Source: Deltaproteobacteria bacterium (lineage in GTDB: Bacteria; Desulfobacterota_E; Deferrimicrobia; Deferrimicrobiales; Deferrimicrobiaceae). From it: a DNA stretch of 26,492 bases. Below the pieces are notes generated by a model. It was not told the origin of the DNA. It ran no database searches and saw nothing but the letters and a program-made list of their open reading frames with translations. Positions 1 to 7,896 of the stretch are shown in pieces (within the stretch, counting starts at the first letter, position 1; each line of letters opens with the position of its first letter). The position numbers and the translations under genes were made by a program. Location of the stretch: positions 1 through 26,492 of the forward strand of contig JAMDCN010000024.1 in the NCBI GenBank assembly GCA_023489025.1. The letters are read 5' to 3'.

Positions 1-1
1 C

Positions 2-556
2 GAGACGGTCGAGGACATCGGGCGGGAGCTCGAAGCCTGCAACGGCTGCCCGCTGTGCCGGGGCGGGCGCAGCAGGATCGTCTTCGGCGTCGGGAACCCG
101 CGGGCGCGGCTGCTGTTCGTCGGCGAGGCGCCGGGCGAGGAAGAGGACCGGCAGGGAGAGCCGTTCGTCGGCGCGGCGGGGCGCCGGCTCACCCGGTGGA
201 TCGAGCGGATCGGGCTGTGCCGCGAGGACGTCTACATCGCCAACATCGTCAAGTGCCGCCCCCCCGGCAACCGGGTCCCTCTTCCGGAGGAGGCGGCCTC
301 CTGCCTGCCGTATCTCAAGCGCCAGATCCGGGCGATCCGCCCCGAGATCCTCTGCACGCTCGGGGCCGTCGCCCTCCAGCACCTCCTCGGGTCGGGGGAG
401 AAGATCACCCGCGTCCGCGGGACCTGGCGGGCGTACGAGGGGATCACCGTCCTGCCGACGTACCACCCCGCCTTCATTCTCCGGAACCCCGCCAAGGAAG
501 CGGAGGCTTTCGCCGACTTCGACCGGATCGCCGAGCGGCTCCGCGGGAAGGCGTAG
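2..556 (+). CDS. Uracil-DNA glycosylase, family 4 type (5' end missing)
   Basis: The reading frame is open from the window edge and stops at TAG 554-556, so the N-terminus is missing. Early residues CNGCPLC supply two cysteines of a 4Fe-4S site; further cysteines in IVKCRPP and ASCLPYL fit the four-Cys pattern of family 4 uracil-DNA glycosylases. The motif GEAPGEEEDRQGEPFVG is the signature uracil-binding and catalytic loop, and HPAFILRNP near the C-terminus matches the second active-site motif. The enzyme would remove uracil from DNA at the start of base-excision repair. The next gene begins one base after this stop, so the two are probably co-transcribed. Family 4 is favoured over family 5 because of the GEAPG-(E)ED motif and Cys spacing. 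The family is clear; only the start is unknown. Confidence 0.93.
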   Translation, partial: ETVEDIGRELEACNGCPLCRGGRSRIVFGVGNPRARLLFVGEAPGEEEDRQGEPFVGAAGRRLTRWIERIGLCREDVYIANIVKCRPPGNRVPLPEEAASCLPYLKRQIRAIRPEILCTLGAVALQHLLGSGEKITRVRGTWRAYEGITVLPTYHPAFILRNPAKEAEAFADFDRIAERLRGKA

Positions 557-557
557 G

Positions 558-1751
558 ATGGGCTGCACGCTTCCGGTCGTCCGGGCCGGCAGGAAGGCGG
601 AGGAGCGCCTCCGCGCTGGCCACCCGTGGGTCTTCGGCGACGAGCTGCGGGAGGTGCCGAAGGAGCTTGCGCCCGGCGAATGGGTCCTGGTCCGGTCGCG
701 CGCCGGGGAACTCCTCGGGACCGGGACGCTGAACCTTTCGAGCCGGATCGCGCTCCGGCTCGTCTCCCGCGGGGAGGCCGCGCCATCGAAGGAATTCCTC
801 TCGGTGCGGATCGCCCAGGCGTGGGCGCGGCGCGAAGAAGCCGGATGGGCGGGGCTTGCCGCCCTGCGGCTCGTCTATTCCGAGGGCGACTTCCTCCCGG
901 GGCTCATCGCCGACCGGTTCGGAAGGATGATCGTCGTCCAGGTCCTGACGGCGGGGATGGAGCGGGTCCGGGATGCGGCGGTCGAGGCGCTGGCCGAGCG
1001 GTTCTCTCCCCGGCTCATCTACGAGCGGTCGGAGGGCGGAGGAAGGCGGATCGAGGGACTGCCGGAGCGAAAGGGCGTCCTCCTGGGGGACGGACCGCCG
1101 GTGGAGGAGGTGGATACGGACGGCCTGCGGTTCCTGGTGAACGCTGCGACCGGCCCCAAGACCGGCTTCTTCCTCGACCAGCGGGGGAACCGGCTCCTGG
1201 TCCGTTCACTGTCGGCCGGCAGGACGGTGCTCGACGGCTTCTGCGCGACGGGGGGCTTCGGGCTCTACGCACTCTCCGGCGGCGCGAAGAGCGTGTTCGC
1301 CGTCGACGCGTCGAGCGCCTTCGTCGACGCCGCGCGGGAGAACGCGGCGCGGAACGGGTTCGCCGGCCGGTGGGAAGGGAAATCCGCCGACATGTTCTCC
1401 GAGCTCCGCGAGCTGGCCGCGTCGGGGCGGCGCTTCGACCTCGTCGTCCTGGATCCGCCGGCGTTCGCGAAGTCGCGCGAGGACCGCGAGGGGGCGCTGC
1501 GGGGATACCGCGACATCAACCGGCTCGGGATCGGGCTCCTGACCCCGGGGGGGGTCCTCGCCACCTCGTCTTGCACCCAGTCGATCGATGTGGCCAAATG
1601 GAAGGAAGCGGTCCGCGCGGCGGCCGCCGACGCCCGGGCGGACCTCGAGGTCGTGGCGACGGGCGGCCAGCCCCCCGATCACCCGGTCCTTTTGGGGGTC
1701 CCCGAGACGGAATACCTAAAGTTCGCCATGTTCCGGAAGAGACCGTCGTGA
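558..1751 (+). CDS. rlmI: RlmI-like class I SAM-dependent 23S rRNA (cytosine-C5) methyltransferase
   Basis: This 397-residue protein has the layout of RlmI-type enzymes, which methylate a cytosine in 23S rRNA. An N-terminal PUA domain is marked by GHPWVF near residues 21-26. A central linking domain contains YSEGDFLPGLIADRF, followed by the family hallmark TGFFLDQR. The Rossmann methyltransferase domain has the SAM-binding stretch LDGFCATGGFGLYAL, an acidic residue in VFAVDAS, the motif IV sequence DPPAFAKS, and the catalytic-cysteine region SSCTQ. ATG 558 lies one base after the glycosylase stop. The 3' end overlaps the nfeD start as GTGA. The family is certain, but the exact rRNA position modified cannot be read from sequence. 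Confidence 0.93.
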   Translation: MGCTLPVVRAGRKAEERLRAGHPWVFGDELREVPKELAPGEWVLVRSRAGELLGTGTLNLSSRIALRLVSRGEAAPSKEFLSVRIAQAWARREEAGWAGLAALRLVYSEGDFLPGLIADRFGRMIVVQVLTAGMERVRDAAVEALAERFSPRLIYERSEGGGRRIEGLPERKGVLLGDGPPVEEVDTDGLRFLVNAATGPKTGFFLDQRGNRLLVRSLSAGRTVLDGFCATGGFGLYALSGGAKSVFAVDASSAFVDAARENAARNGFAGRWEGKSADMFSELRELAASGRRFDLVVLDPPAFAKSREDREGALRGYRDINRLGIGLLTPGGVLATSSCTQSIDVAKWKEAVRAAAADARADLEVVATGGQPPDHPVLLGVPETEYLKFAMFRKRPS

Positions 1752-3070
1752 CCCTGCGGAAAGCCATCCTGCTCAAAGCCATTCCGGCCGTCGCCGCGGC
1801 GGTGTCCCTTGTCCTGCCGGCGGGTTCGCCCCGGGCCGGGGGGGTGCCGCCCGAGGTCCTCGTCGCGCGGATCGCGTCCTCGATCAACCCCGTGGTCGCC
1901 GACTACCTTGACTCCGCGATCGAGAAGGCGGAAGCCGACAAGGCGGCGCTCCTCGTCGTCGAGCTCGATACGCCGGGGGGGCTCGACGCCTCGATGCGGC
2001 AGATGGTGCAGGCGATCATCCGGACGCCGGTCCCCGTCGCGGTCTACGTCTTCCCGCCGGGCGCCCGCGCGGCGTCGGCGGGCGTGCTCATCACGCTCGC
2101 GGCGGACGTGGCGGCGATGGCCCCGGGGACCAACATCGGCGCCGCCCATCCCGTGAGCGTGGGCGGCGGCGGGATGGACAACACGATGGCGCGGAAGGTG
2201 GAGAACGACGCCGCGGCCTACGCGCGCTCCCTCGCCGAGAAGAAGGGGCGCAACGGCGACTGGGCCGAGAGCGCGGTCCGGGAGAGCGCCTCCCTCACGG
2301 CGACGGACGCCCTCGCGAAGAAGGTCGTCGACGTCGTCGAGCCCTCGCTCGACGCGCTGCTCGCCCGGCTCGACGGCTGGACGGTGAAGAAGGACGACGC
2401 GACGGTCGTCCTGCGCACCCGCGGGGCGAATGTGGTCCGCTTCCCCATGGGGCTGCGGCACCGCGTCCTCTCCGCGCTGGCCGACCCCAACGTCGCCTAC
2501 ATCCTCATGATGATCGGCGTCTACGGCCTCTTCTTCGAGCTGTCCAACCCCGGCGCGGTCTTCCCCGGCGTGATCGGCGGGATCGCCCTGATCCTGGGCT
2601 TCTACTCGCTCCAGACGCTGTCGGCGAACTACGCGGGGTTCCTCCTGATCATCCTCGGCCTGATCCTCTTCATCTTGGAGATCAAGATCCACTCGTACGG
2701 CGCGCTGACCATCGGGGGAATCGCGGCGCTCATCCTCGGGTCGCTCCTGCTCTTCCGTTCCGCGGACCCCTACCTGCGCATCTCCTGGACGGTCCTCGCG
2801 GTGATGATCGGGCTGTCCGCCGTCTTCTTCACCTCGGTCGTGACGCTTGCGGTGCGCAGCCAGCTCCGGAAGCCGGTCCACGGCGTGGAAAGCCTGATCG
2901 GGATGACGGGGGAGGCGGGCGCCGACTTCACGGGGCGCGGGAAGGTCTTCGTCCTCGGAGAATGGTGGGACGCCGAGTGCGCCGTCCCGCTCCGGAAGGG
3001 CGAGAAGGTGACCGTCGTCGGGCGCGACGGGATGCGGCTCCTCGTCGAACCTAAGTGCTCCGATTCATGA
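1748..3070 (+). CDS. nfeD: NfeD-family membrane-bound serine protease (ClpP-like, long form)
   Basis: The start is GTG 1748, overlapping the previous stop (GTGA) and giving 440 residues. Upstream in-frame codons belong to a shadow of rlmI. A hydrophobic signal segment spans about residues 8-30. A ClpP/SppA-like periplasmic protease domain follows, with the strand LLVVELDTPGG and the nucleophile motif ARAASAGVLI (Ser110). Lys150 in ARKVEND is the likely general base of the Ser-Lys dyad known in archaeal NfeD homologues. Four or so membrane helices occupy about residues 255-375, and a small soluble OB-fold NfeD domain ends the protein. Long NfeD proteins are classically paired with stomatins and can cleave them; the stomatin gene follows here. 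The last codons and the TGA stop lie inside a palindromic repeat, so the C-terminal residues CSDS are repeat-derived. Confidence 0.93.
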   Translation: MTLRKAILLKAIPAVAAAVSLVLPAGSPRAGGVPPEVLVARIASSINPVVADYLDSAIEKAEADKAALLVVELDTPGGLDASMRQMVQAIIRTPVPVAVYVFPPGARAASAGVLITLAADVAAMAPGTNIGAAHPVSVGGGGMDNTMARKVENDAAAYARSLAEKKGRNGDWAESAVRESASLTATDALAKKVVDVVEPSLDALLARLDGWTVKKDDATVVLRTRGANVVRFPMGLRHRVLSALADPNVAYILMMIGVYGLFFELSNPGAVFPGVIGGIALILGFYSLQTLSANYAGFLLIILGLILFILEIKIHSYGALTIGGIAALILGSLLLFRSADPYLRISWTVLAVMIGLSAVFFTSVVTLAVRSQLRKPVHGVESLIGMTGEAGADFTGRGKVFVLGEWWDAECAVPLRKGEKVTVVGRDGMRLLVEPKCSDS

Positions 3071-3217
3071 ATACGGTTGCATTCGAGCGCCGCTGCATCC
3101 GCTCCAGCTTCGTTGCGCTCCTTGCGCCGTACTCAACGGTACGGCTCAGTCGCGCGTCTCGCTGGCGCGGCGCATCGACGCTCTCGGTGCGACACCGTAT
3201 TCATGAACCGGAACACT
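3054..3217 (+). repeat. Palindromic interspersed repeat, copy 1 (nfeD/stomatin junction)
   Basis: This 164-bp element folds onto itself over its whole length. The left end agtgctccgattcatgaata pairs with the reverse complement of the right end (tattcatgaaccggaacact) with two mismatches. The centre is a perfect 7-bp stem, gccgtac at 3126-3132 and gtacggc at 3139-3145, around the loop tcaacg; its midpoint coincides with the element midpoint. It is about 93 % identical to copy 3 (22114-22277) and shares the core with copy 2 (21627-21780). There is no T-tract after it, so it is not an ordinary intrinsic terminator. If the ends are read as gtgctcc and ggaacac, the flanking bases on both sides are TAA, a possible 3-bp target duplication that the other copies do not show. 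It contains the nfeD stop codon. Confidence 0.92.
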
Positions 3218-3278
3218 AAACCGCCGGCCCGCTGAAGGATAAAAACACCGGCGCAACGCCGGCCGGAAGGAGGGGGAT

Positions 3279-4064
3279 ATGATCCTGTACGTCGCTGCCG
3301 TGATCCTGATCGTGCTGTTCCTGTCGGCCGCGGTCAAGATCCTCAACGAGTACGAGCGGGGGGTCATCTTCCGCCTGGGTCGCGTGATCGGCGCGAAGGG
3401 CCCCGGGCTGATCCTGCTCATCCCCATCGTCGACAAGATGGTCAAGGTCGACCTGCGCGTCGTGGCGATGGACGTCCCCGCCCAGGACGTCATCACGCGT
3501 GACAACGTCACGATCAAGGTCAGCGCGGTCCTCTATTTCCGCGTCCTGGACGCCAACCGGGCGGTCATCAGCGTGGAGAACTACCTGTACGCCACCTCGC
3601 AGCTCTCCCAGACGACGCTGCGGTCGGTGTGCGGGCAGGCGGAGCTCGACGACCTGCTCTCCGAGCGGGAGAAGATCAACATGCATCTTCAGGACATCAT
3701 CGACAAGGACACCGAGCCGTGGGGCGTCAAGGTCACCAAGGTCGAGATCAAGAACATCGACCTGCCCCAGGAGATGCAGCGGGCGATCGCCAAGCAGGCC
3801 GAGGCGGAGCGGGAGCGGCGTGCGAAGGTCATCGGCGCGGAGGGGGAGTTCCAGGCGGCCCAGAAGCTGGCCGACGCGGCCGTCATCATCGCCAGCGCGC
3901 CGGTCGCCCTCCAGCTCCGGTTCCTCCAGACGCTGCGCGAGGTGGCCTCGGAGAACAACTCGACCACGATCTTCCCCGTCCCCATCGACCTGTTCGCGCC
4001 GTTCATCGAGGCCCTCAAATACGGCCGGAAAAGTCCCGGCGAAACGGGCGGGGGCGGGCAGTAG
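3279..4064 (+). CDS. Stomatin-like SPFH/band 7 membrane protein
   Basis: This 261-residue protein has one N-terminal membrane helix (about residues 2-20), then an SPFH/band 7 domain beginning [14 protein letters not shown], with the family-typical [12 protein letters not shown] and [15 protein letters not shown]. The sequence [17 protein letters not shown] and the coiled-coil stretch [20 protein letters not shown] are standard for prokaryotic stomatins. These proteins oligomerise at the membrane and organise or protect partner proteins. Partnership with the upstream NfeD protease is inferred from the conserved pairing. A Shine-Dalgarno stretch ggaaggagg (3266-3274) precedes ATG 3279. The palindromic repeat separates this gene from nfeD, which is unusual for a pair normally directly adjacent. 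Confidence 0.94.
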   Translation: MILYVAAVILIVLFLSAAVKILNEYERGVIFRLGRVIGAKGPGLILLIPIVDKMVKVDLRVVAMDVPAQDVITRDNVTIKVSAVLYFRVLDANRAVISVENYLYATSQLSQTTLRSVCGQAELDDLLSEREKINMHLQDIIDKDTEPWGVKVTKVEIKNIDLPQEMQRAIAKQAEAERERRAKVIGAEGEFQAAQKLADAAVIIASAPVALQLRFLQTLREVASENNSTTIFPVPIDLFAPFIEALKYGRKSPGETGGGGQ

Positions 4065-4070
4065 GGGCCG

Positions 4071-5297
4071 ATGGGGGGACCGGGTTCCCGCACCGGGAGC
4101 GCGGCGGCCGTCGCGCTCCTTTTCGTTCTGGCGGGGTGCGCCGCCGTGCCGCCGCGGGTCTCCGCGCCCAGGCCGGCTCCGCCGGAGAAGCCGCCGGGCC
4201 CTCCCGTCGCGGCCCTTCCCGTTCCCCGGCCGGGGCCCTTCGTCCCCGCTCCGTCGCGGCCGGTCCGGGTCCTGCTGGAGGAGCGCGGGGGAGAACTGGC
4301 GCTCGAGGCGGACATCGTCCGGGGGTGGGACGCCTCGGGGCGCCTCCTGGCCGAGGAGCGGGGTCGCGTAACCGCCTCCGCCGTCGGCGGAAAGATCCGG
4401 TGGGGGAGGAACCGGCTCCTCGACTCGCCCCTCGACGTGTCGGGTGCGCCCGCCCTGCGGTTCGGGAAGGGCGAGCTCCCGGGGCGGCTCCGGATCGCGG
4501 CCCGGAAGGGGGCCTTGCTGCTCGTCGCGGTGGTCCCGCTGGAGGAGTACGTCGCGGGGGTGGTGAGCCGCGAGGCGGCGCCGTCCTTCCCGGGCGAGGC
4601 GCTCAAGGCGATCGCCGTCGCCGCGAGAACCTACGCCCTCGGCGCCCTCGAGAAGCCGCGCGACCCGGCGTACGACGTGGTGGGCGGCGTGGACGACCAG
4701 GTCTTCGAGGCGGCCGGAGCCGTCCCCGAGCCGTTCCGCGAGGCGGCGGAGGAGACCCGCGGCGAGGTCCTCGTATACGGGGGCGCTCTCGCGCGCGCCG
4801 TCTACCATTCGACGTGCGGGGGGGCGACCGAGAGCGCGGCGGCCGCCTGGGGGAAGGATTATCCCTACCTGAGAAGCGTTCCCTGCGACGACTGCCGGGA
4901 GAGTCCCGCCTGGCGCTGGGAGTACCGGATGGGGCTGCCGGAGGGGCGTCGCATCGCGCGGGCGCTGGGCATCCCTGCCGGCGGGGCGCTCCGGATCGAG
5001 ATCGCCGCGCGGACGGCGACCGGACGGGCGAGCCGGATCCGGCTCTCTTCCGGTGGCGTGACGCGCGAGGCGCCGGGAGCGGTCTTCCGCCGGGAGGCGG
5101 GCTACGCGCGCGTCCGGAGCCTCAAGTTCGAGGTCCGGCCCCTTCCGGACGGCTGGCTCTTCCTCGGCGCGGGGTACGGGCACGGCGTGGGCATGTGCCA
5201 GTGGGGGGCCAACGGCATGGCGAAACGCGGGAAGGGGTACCGGGAGATCCTCGCGCGCTACTACCCCGGCACCGCCGTTTCGGGGGACCGCTTCTGA
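4071..5297 (+). CDS. SpoIID/LytB-domain lipoprotein (peptidoglycan-associated)
   Basis: This protein of 408 residues begins with a lipoprotein signal: a hydrophobic run AAAVALLFVLAGC with lipobox LAGC and Cys23 as the lipidation site. A Pro/Ala-rich tether follows (to about residue 65). The SpoIID/LytB domain starts with VPLEEYVAGVVSREAAPSF (about residue 155), continues with AVAARTYAL, STCGGATES and YPYLRSVPCDDC, and ends with YGHGVGMCQWGANGMA. SpoIID cleaves denuded glycan strands in sporulating Firmicutes. In non-sporulating bacteria, family members are thought to act in cell-wall remodelling, and the acidic residue in SREAAPSFP is equivalent to the catalytic position. The location before queA suggests co-transcription only. 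The stop overlaps the likely queA start (CTGA). Confidence 0.9.
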   Translation: MGGPGSRTGSAAAVALLFVLAGCAAVPPRVSAPRPAPPEKPPGPPVAALPVPRPGPFVPAPSRPVRVLLEERGGELALEADIVRGWDASGRLLAEERGRVTASAVGGKIRWGRNRLLDSPLDVSGAPALRFGKGELPGRLRIAARKGALLLVAVVPLEEYVAGVVSREAAPSFPGEALKAIAVAARTYALGALEKPRDPAYDVVGGVDDQVFEAAGAVPEPFREAAEETRGEVLVYGGALARAVYHSTCGGATESAAAAWGKDYPYLRSVPCDDCRESPAWRWEYRMGLPEGRRIARALGIPAGGALRIEIAARTATGRASRIRLSSGGVTREAPGAVFRREAGYARVRSLKFEVRPLPDGWLFLGAGYGHGVGMCQWGANGMAKRGKGYREILARYYPGTAVSGDRF

Positions 5298-6340
5298 AGA
5301 CCGCCGAGCTGGATTACGAACTCCCCGGGCGGTTCATCGCGCAAGTCCCCCCGGCGAACCGGCGCGACGCCCGGCTCATGGTGGTCCCCCGCCGGGCGGG
5401 GGCGATCGCGCATGCGCGGTTCGCGGACTTGCCGCGCTTCCTGAGCCCCGGCGACCTCCTCGTGCTGAACGACACGAAGGTGATCCGGGGGCGGCTCAAA
5501 GGCCGGAAGGCCACCGGCGGCGCGGTCGAGATCTTCCTCCTGTCGCCGGCGGCCGGCGCGGGGACCGGGGCGTGGGAGGCGCTCGCCCGCCCGTCGGCCC
5601 GGCTCCGCGAGGGGATGGCGTTCCGGGTGGGGAAGGGGCTCGATGCCGTCCTGTTGCGCCGGCTCGGCGGAGGGCGGTGGACGGTCCGGCTCGAGGCGAA
5701 GGGCGACCTCTGGGAGGCGATCGAGCGGTACGGCGATGTGCCGCTGCCGCCATACATTAGGCGGGGGTCCCGCGATCCCCGGCGGGCGCTCGACGCGGAG
5801 CGCTACCAGACCGTTTTCGCGCGGACTCCCGGTTCCGTGGCGGCGCCGACCGCGGGCCTCCACTTCGACCCGGCGATGCTCGCGGAGCTCGCCGCGCGCG
5901 GCGTACCCGTGGCGCGCGTGACGCTCTCCGTGGGGTACGGGACCTTCGCGCCGATCCGGGCGGAGGAGCTCGAGTCGTTCGCGATCCACCCGGAAGCGTA
6001 CCGGCTCCCGCCGGAGACGGCGGCGGCGGTGGCGGCGGCGCGGGATCGGGGAGGACGGGTGGTCGCCGTGGGGACGACGAGCGTGCGGGTCCTCGAGACG
6101 TGCGCGGGGGAGGATGGCCGCGTCGTGCCGTCCGAGGGGGCGACGGAGCTCTTCATCCGTCCGGGTTATCCGTTCCGGGCCGTGGACGCCATGCTCACGA
6201 ACTTCCACCTCCCGCGATCGAGCCTTCTGGCGCTGGTGATGGCGTTCGCGGGCATCGAGAGGATCCGGGAGACGTACCGCGCCGCCGTCGCGTCCGAGTA
6301 CCGGTTCTTCAGCTACGGCGACGCGATGCTCATCCGCTGA
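5294..6340 (+). CDS. queA: S-adenosylmethionine:tRNA ribosyltransferase-isomerase QueA
   Basis: QueA moves the ribosyl part of SAM onto 7-aminomethyl-7-deazaguanine in tRNA to form epoxyqueuosine. The protein (348 residues, normal length) shows the N-terminal family motif DYELPGRFIAQVPPANRRDA, LLVLNDTKVI, the segment YQTVFARTPGSVAAPTAGLHF, VTLSVGYGTFAPI, GTTSVRVLE and the C-terminal MLTNFHLPRSSLL. Codons in this frame upstream show no ATG, GTG or TTG near the conserved N-terminus. The best start is CTG 5294, forming a CTGA overlap with the spoIID-like stop and preceded by gggggacc. This placement yields the normal N-terminus (M)KTAELDYELP. Translation is likely coupled to the upstream gene. 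Function is secure; the non-canonical start is inferred from conservation. Confidence 0.94.
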   Translation: MKTAELDYELPGRFIAQVPPANRRDARLMVVPRRAGAIAHARFADLPRFLSPGDLLVLNDTKVIRGRLKGRKATGGAVEIFLLSPAAGAGTGAWEALARPSARLREGMAFRVGKGLDAVLLRRLGGGRWTVRLEAKGDLWEAIERYGDVPLPPYIRRGSRDPRRALDAERYQTVFARTPGSVAAPTAGLHFDPAMLAELAARGVPVARVTLSVGYGTFAPIRAEELESFAIHPEAYRLPPETAAAVAAARDRGGRVVAVGTTSVRVLETCAGEDGRVVPSEGATELFIRPGYPFRAVDAMLTNFHLPRSSLLALVMAFAGIERIRETYRAAVASEYRFFSYGDAMLIR

Positions 6341-6360
6341 GAGGGGGATTCGAAAACCCG

Positions 6361-7470
6361 GTGACGATCCGGTTCCGAATCGAGGCGCGCGACCCGGGAA
6401 CCTCCGCCCGGACGGGAATCCTGTCGACGCCGCACGGCGAGATCCGCACCCCGGCCTTCCTGCCCGTCGGCACGCACGGCTCGGTCAAGGGGGTCTGGCC
6501 GGACCAGCTCCGGGACATGGGGTACTCCTGCATCCTGGCGAACACCTACCACCTGTCCCTTCGTCCCGGGCACGAGCGGATCCGGCGGCTCGGCGGACTC
6601 CACCGGTTCACGGGGTGGGACGGCGCGGTCCTCACCGACAGCGGCGGCTTCCAGGTCTTCTCGCTGAGCGCGCTCCGGAAGGTGACCGACGAGGGGGTGA
6701 CGTTCCGGTCGCACCGGGACGGATCGCTGCACGTCCTGACGCCGGAGCTGGCCGTCGGGATCCAGGAAGCGCTCGGGTCCGACATCCGGATGGTCCTCGA
6801 CGAGTGCGTCGCCTATCCCGCCGAACGGAGGAAGGTCGAAGAGGCGGTGCGCCGGACGACGGCCTGGGCGGGCCGCTGCCGCGCCGCCTCCCGCAGCGCG
6901 GACGGAGGGCTCTTCGGAATCGTCCAGGGCGGGATCCACCCGGACTTGAGGAAACGGAGCGCCGAGGAGATCTGCGGGCTCGGCTTCCCCGGGTACGCCA
7001 TCGGCGGGGTGAGCGTCGGGGAGGGGAAGGGGCTGCAGCGCGAGGCCGTGTTCGCGACGGCGCCGCTCCTTCCCGGGGAGGCGCCGCGTTACCTGATGGG
7101 CGTGGGGACGCCGGGCGACATCCTGTTCGCCGTCTCGCAGGGGATCGACCTGTTCGACTGCGTCCTGCCGACGCGCAACGCCCGAAACGGGATGATGTTC
7201 ACTTCGGCGGGGCCCCTTTCGATCAAGCAGGCGCGGTACGCGGACGACCCGCTTCCCCCCGACGAGCGGTGCGCCTGCCCGACCTGCCGGCGGTTCTCGC
7301 GCGCCTACCTGCGCCATCTCTACGCGCAGGGGGAGATCCTCTCGGCGATGCTCATGACGGTGCACAACCTCCACTTCTACGCGGCGTGGATGGAGGGGAT
7401 CCGGGAATCGATTTCCGTTGGCAATTTGGCGGGATTTGTGAAAGAATCGGTCGGTTTCGGAATCGATTAG
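6361..7470 (+). CDS. tgt: tRNA-guanine transglycosylase Tgt
   Basis: Tgt exchanges guanine 34 of GUN-anticodon tRNAs for preQ1, the step before QueA. With GTG 6361 as start the protein is 369 residues, the usual size. The sequence shows TPAFLPVGTHGSVKG, TDSGGFQVFSL with catalytic Asp93, FGIVQGGIHPDLR, AIGGVSVGEGKG, and DLFDCVLPTRNARNG with nucleophile Asp266. The zinc site is formed by Cys304, Cys306, Cys309 and His335 (CACPTC and TVHNLHF). A purine-rich stretch gaggggga (6341-6348) lies 12 bases before the start. Adjacency to queA gives two consecutive queuosine steps in one operon. The last 60 bases are noticeably AT-richer than the rest of the gene and may hold a promoter for yajC. Confidence 0.96.
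   Translation: MTIRFRIEARDPGTSARTGILSTPHGEIRTPAFLPVGTHGSVKGVWPDQLRDMGYSCILANTYHLSLRPGHERIRRLGGLHRFTGWDGAVLTDSGGFQVFSLSALRKVTDEGVTFRSHRDGSLHVLTPELAVGIQEALGSDIRMVLDECVAYPAERRKVEEAVRRTTAWAGRCRAASRSADGGLFGIVQGGIHPDLRKRSAEEICGLGFPGYAIGGVSVGEGKGLQREAVFATAPLLPGEAPRYLMGVGTPGDILFAVSQGIDLFDCVLPTRNARNGMMFTSAGPLSIKQARYADDPLPPDERCACPTCRRFSRAYLRHLYAQGEILSAMLMTVHNLHFYAAWMEGIRESISVGNLAGFVKESVGFGID
7418..7447 (+). promoter_or_regulatory. Possible sigma-70 promoter for yajC-secD-secF inside the tgt 3' end
   Basis: TTGGCA (7418-7423, 5/6 match to the -35 consensus) is followed after 18 bases by AAGAAT (7442-7447, 4/6 match to -10). It lies in an AT-rich island with codons such as att, gtt, aat, ttt, aaa and gaa that stand out against the GC-rich neighbours. 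Transcription would start about 35-40 bases before yajC. The -10 is weak, so this is only a candidate. Confidence 0.35.
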
Positions 7471-7491
7471 ACCCTTTCGGAGGACGACGAG

Positions 7492-7842
7492 ATGCTGATG
7501 TTCACCGGGTTGGCGTATGCCATGGGGGGGAAAGCCGAGGGCGGCGCCGGCGCCATGGCGAGCCTCATCCCCCTTCTCCTGATGTTCGTGATCTTCTACT
7601 TCCTTCTCATCCGGCCCCAGCAGAAGACGGCCCGGAAGCACCAGGACTTCATCAAGGGACTCAAGACGGGCGACCGCGTGGTGACGACCGGCGGGCTGCA
7701 CGGCATCGTGCGGGGGCTGACCGACACGACGGTCACGCTGGAGATCGCGGACAACGTCCGGGTCAAGGTCACCCGGAGCGCGGTCGCGGGATCGGGCCAT
7801 GAGGCCGCCGCGCCGGAAAAGAAGGAGAAGGAGAAAGAGTGA
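7492..7842 (+). CDS. yajC: Sec translocon accessory subunit YajC
   Basis: This small membrane protein (116 residues) has one transmembrane helix, SLIPLLLMFVIFYFLLI, directly followed by the family hallmark RPQQK. A short cytoplasmic domain follows, with LKTGDRVVTTGGLHGIV and VTLEIADNVRVKVTRSAV. YajC associates with SecD and SecF, which are encoded next, to assist protein export through SecYEG. A purine-rich site cggagga (7480-7486) precedes ATG 7492; a second ATG at 7498 could also serve. The N-terminal segment before the helix is Gly/Ala-rich, and the C-terminus is a Lys/Glu tail. Identification rests on the helix-RPQQK motif and the gene order. Confidence 0.95.
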   Translation: MLMFTGLAYAMGGKAEGGAGAMASLIPLLLMFVIFYFLLIRPQQKTARKHQDFIKGLKTGDRVVTTGGLHGIVRGLTDTTVTLEIADNVRVKVTRSAVAGSGHEAAAPEKKEKEKE

Positions 7843-7847
7843 GCGCG

Positions 7848-7865
7848 GCGTCCCGCGGGGGACGC
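7848..7865 (+). other. Intercistronic hairpin between yajC and secD
   Basis: GCGTCCC (7848-7854) and GGGACGC (7859-7865) form a perfect 7-bp stem with a GCGG loop in the 54-base yajC-secD gap. There is no T-tract, so termination is not expected. It may stabilise or process the mRNA; in GC-rich DNA it may also be chance. Confidence 0.35.
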
Positions 7866-7896
7866 GCAAGACCCTGAAAGGAGCGATCGAGTCGAG

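Noticed and set aside
3629..6340. Open frame of 903 codons suggesting a large fusion ending in QueA
   Set aside because: The first 555 codons are a shadow of the stomatin and SpoIID-like genes. Only the part from about 5294 shows QueA conservation.
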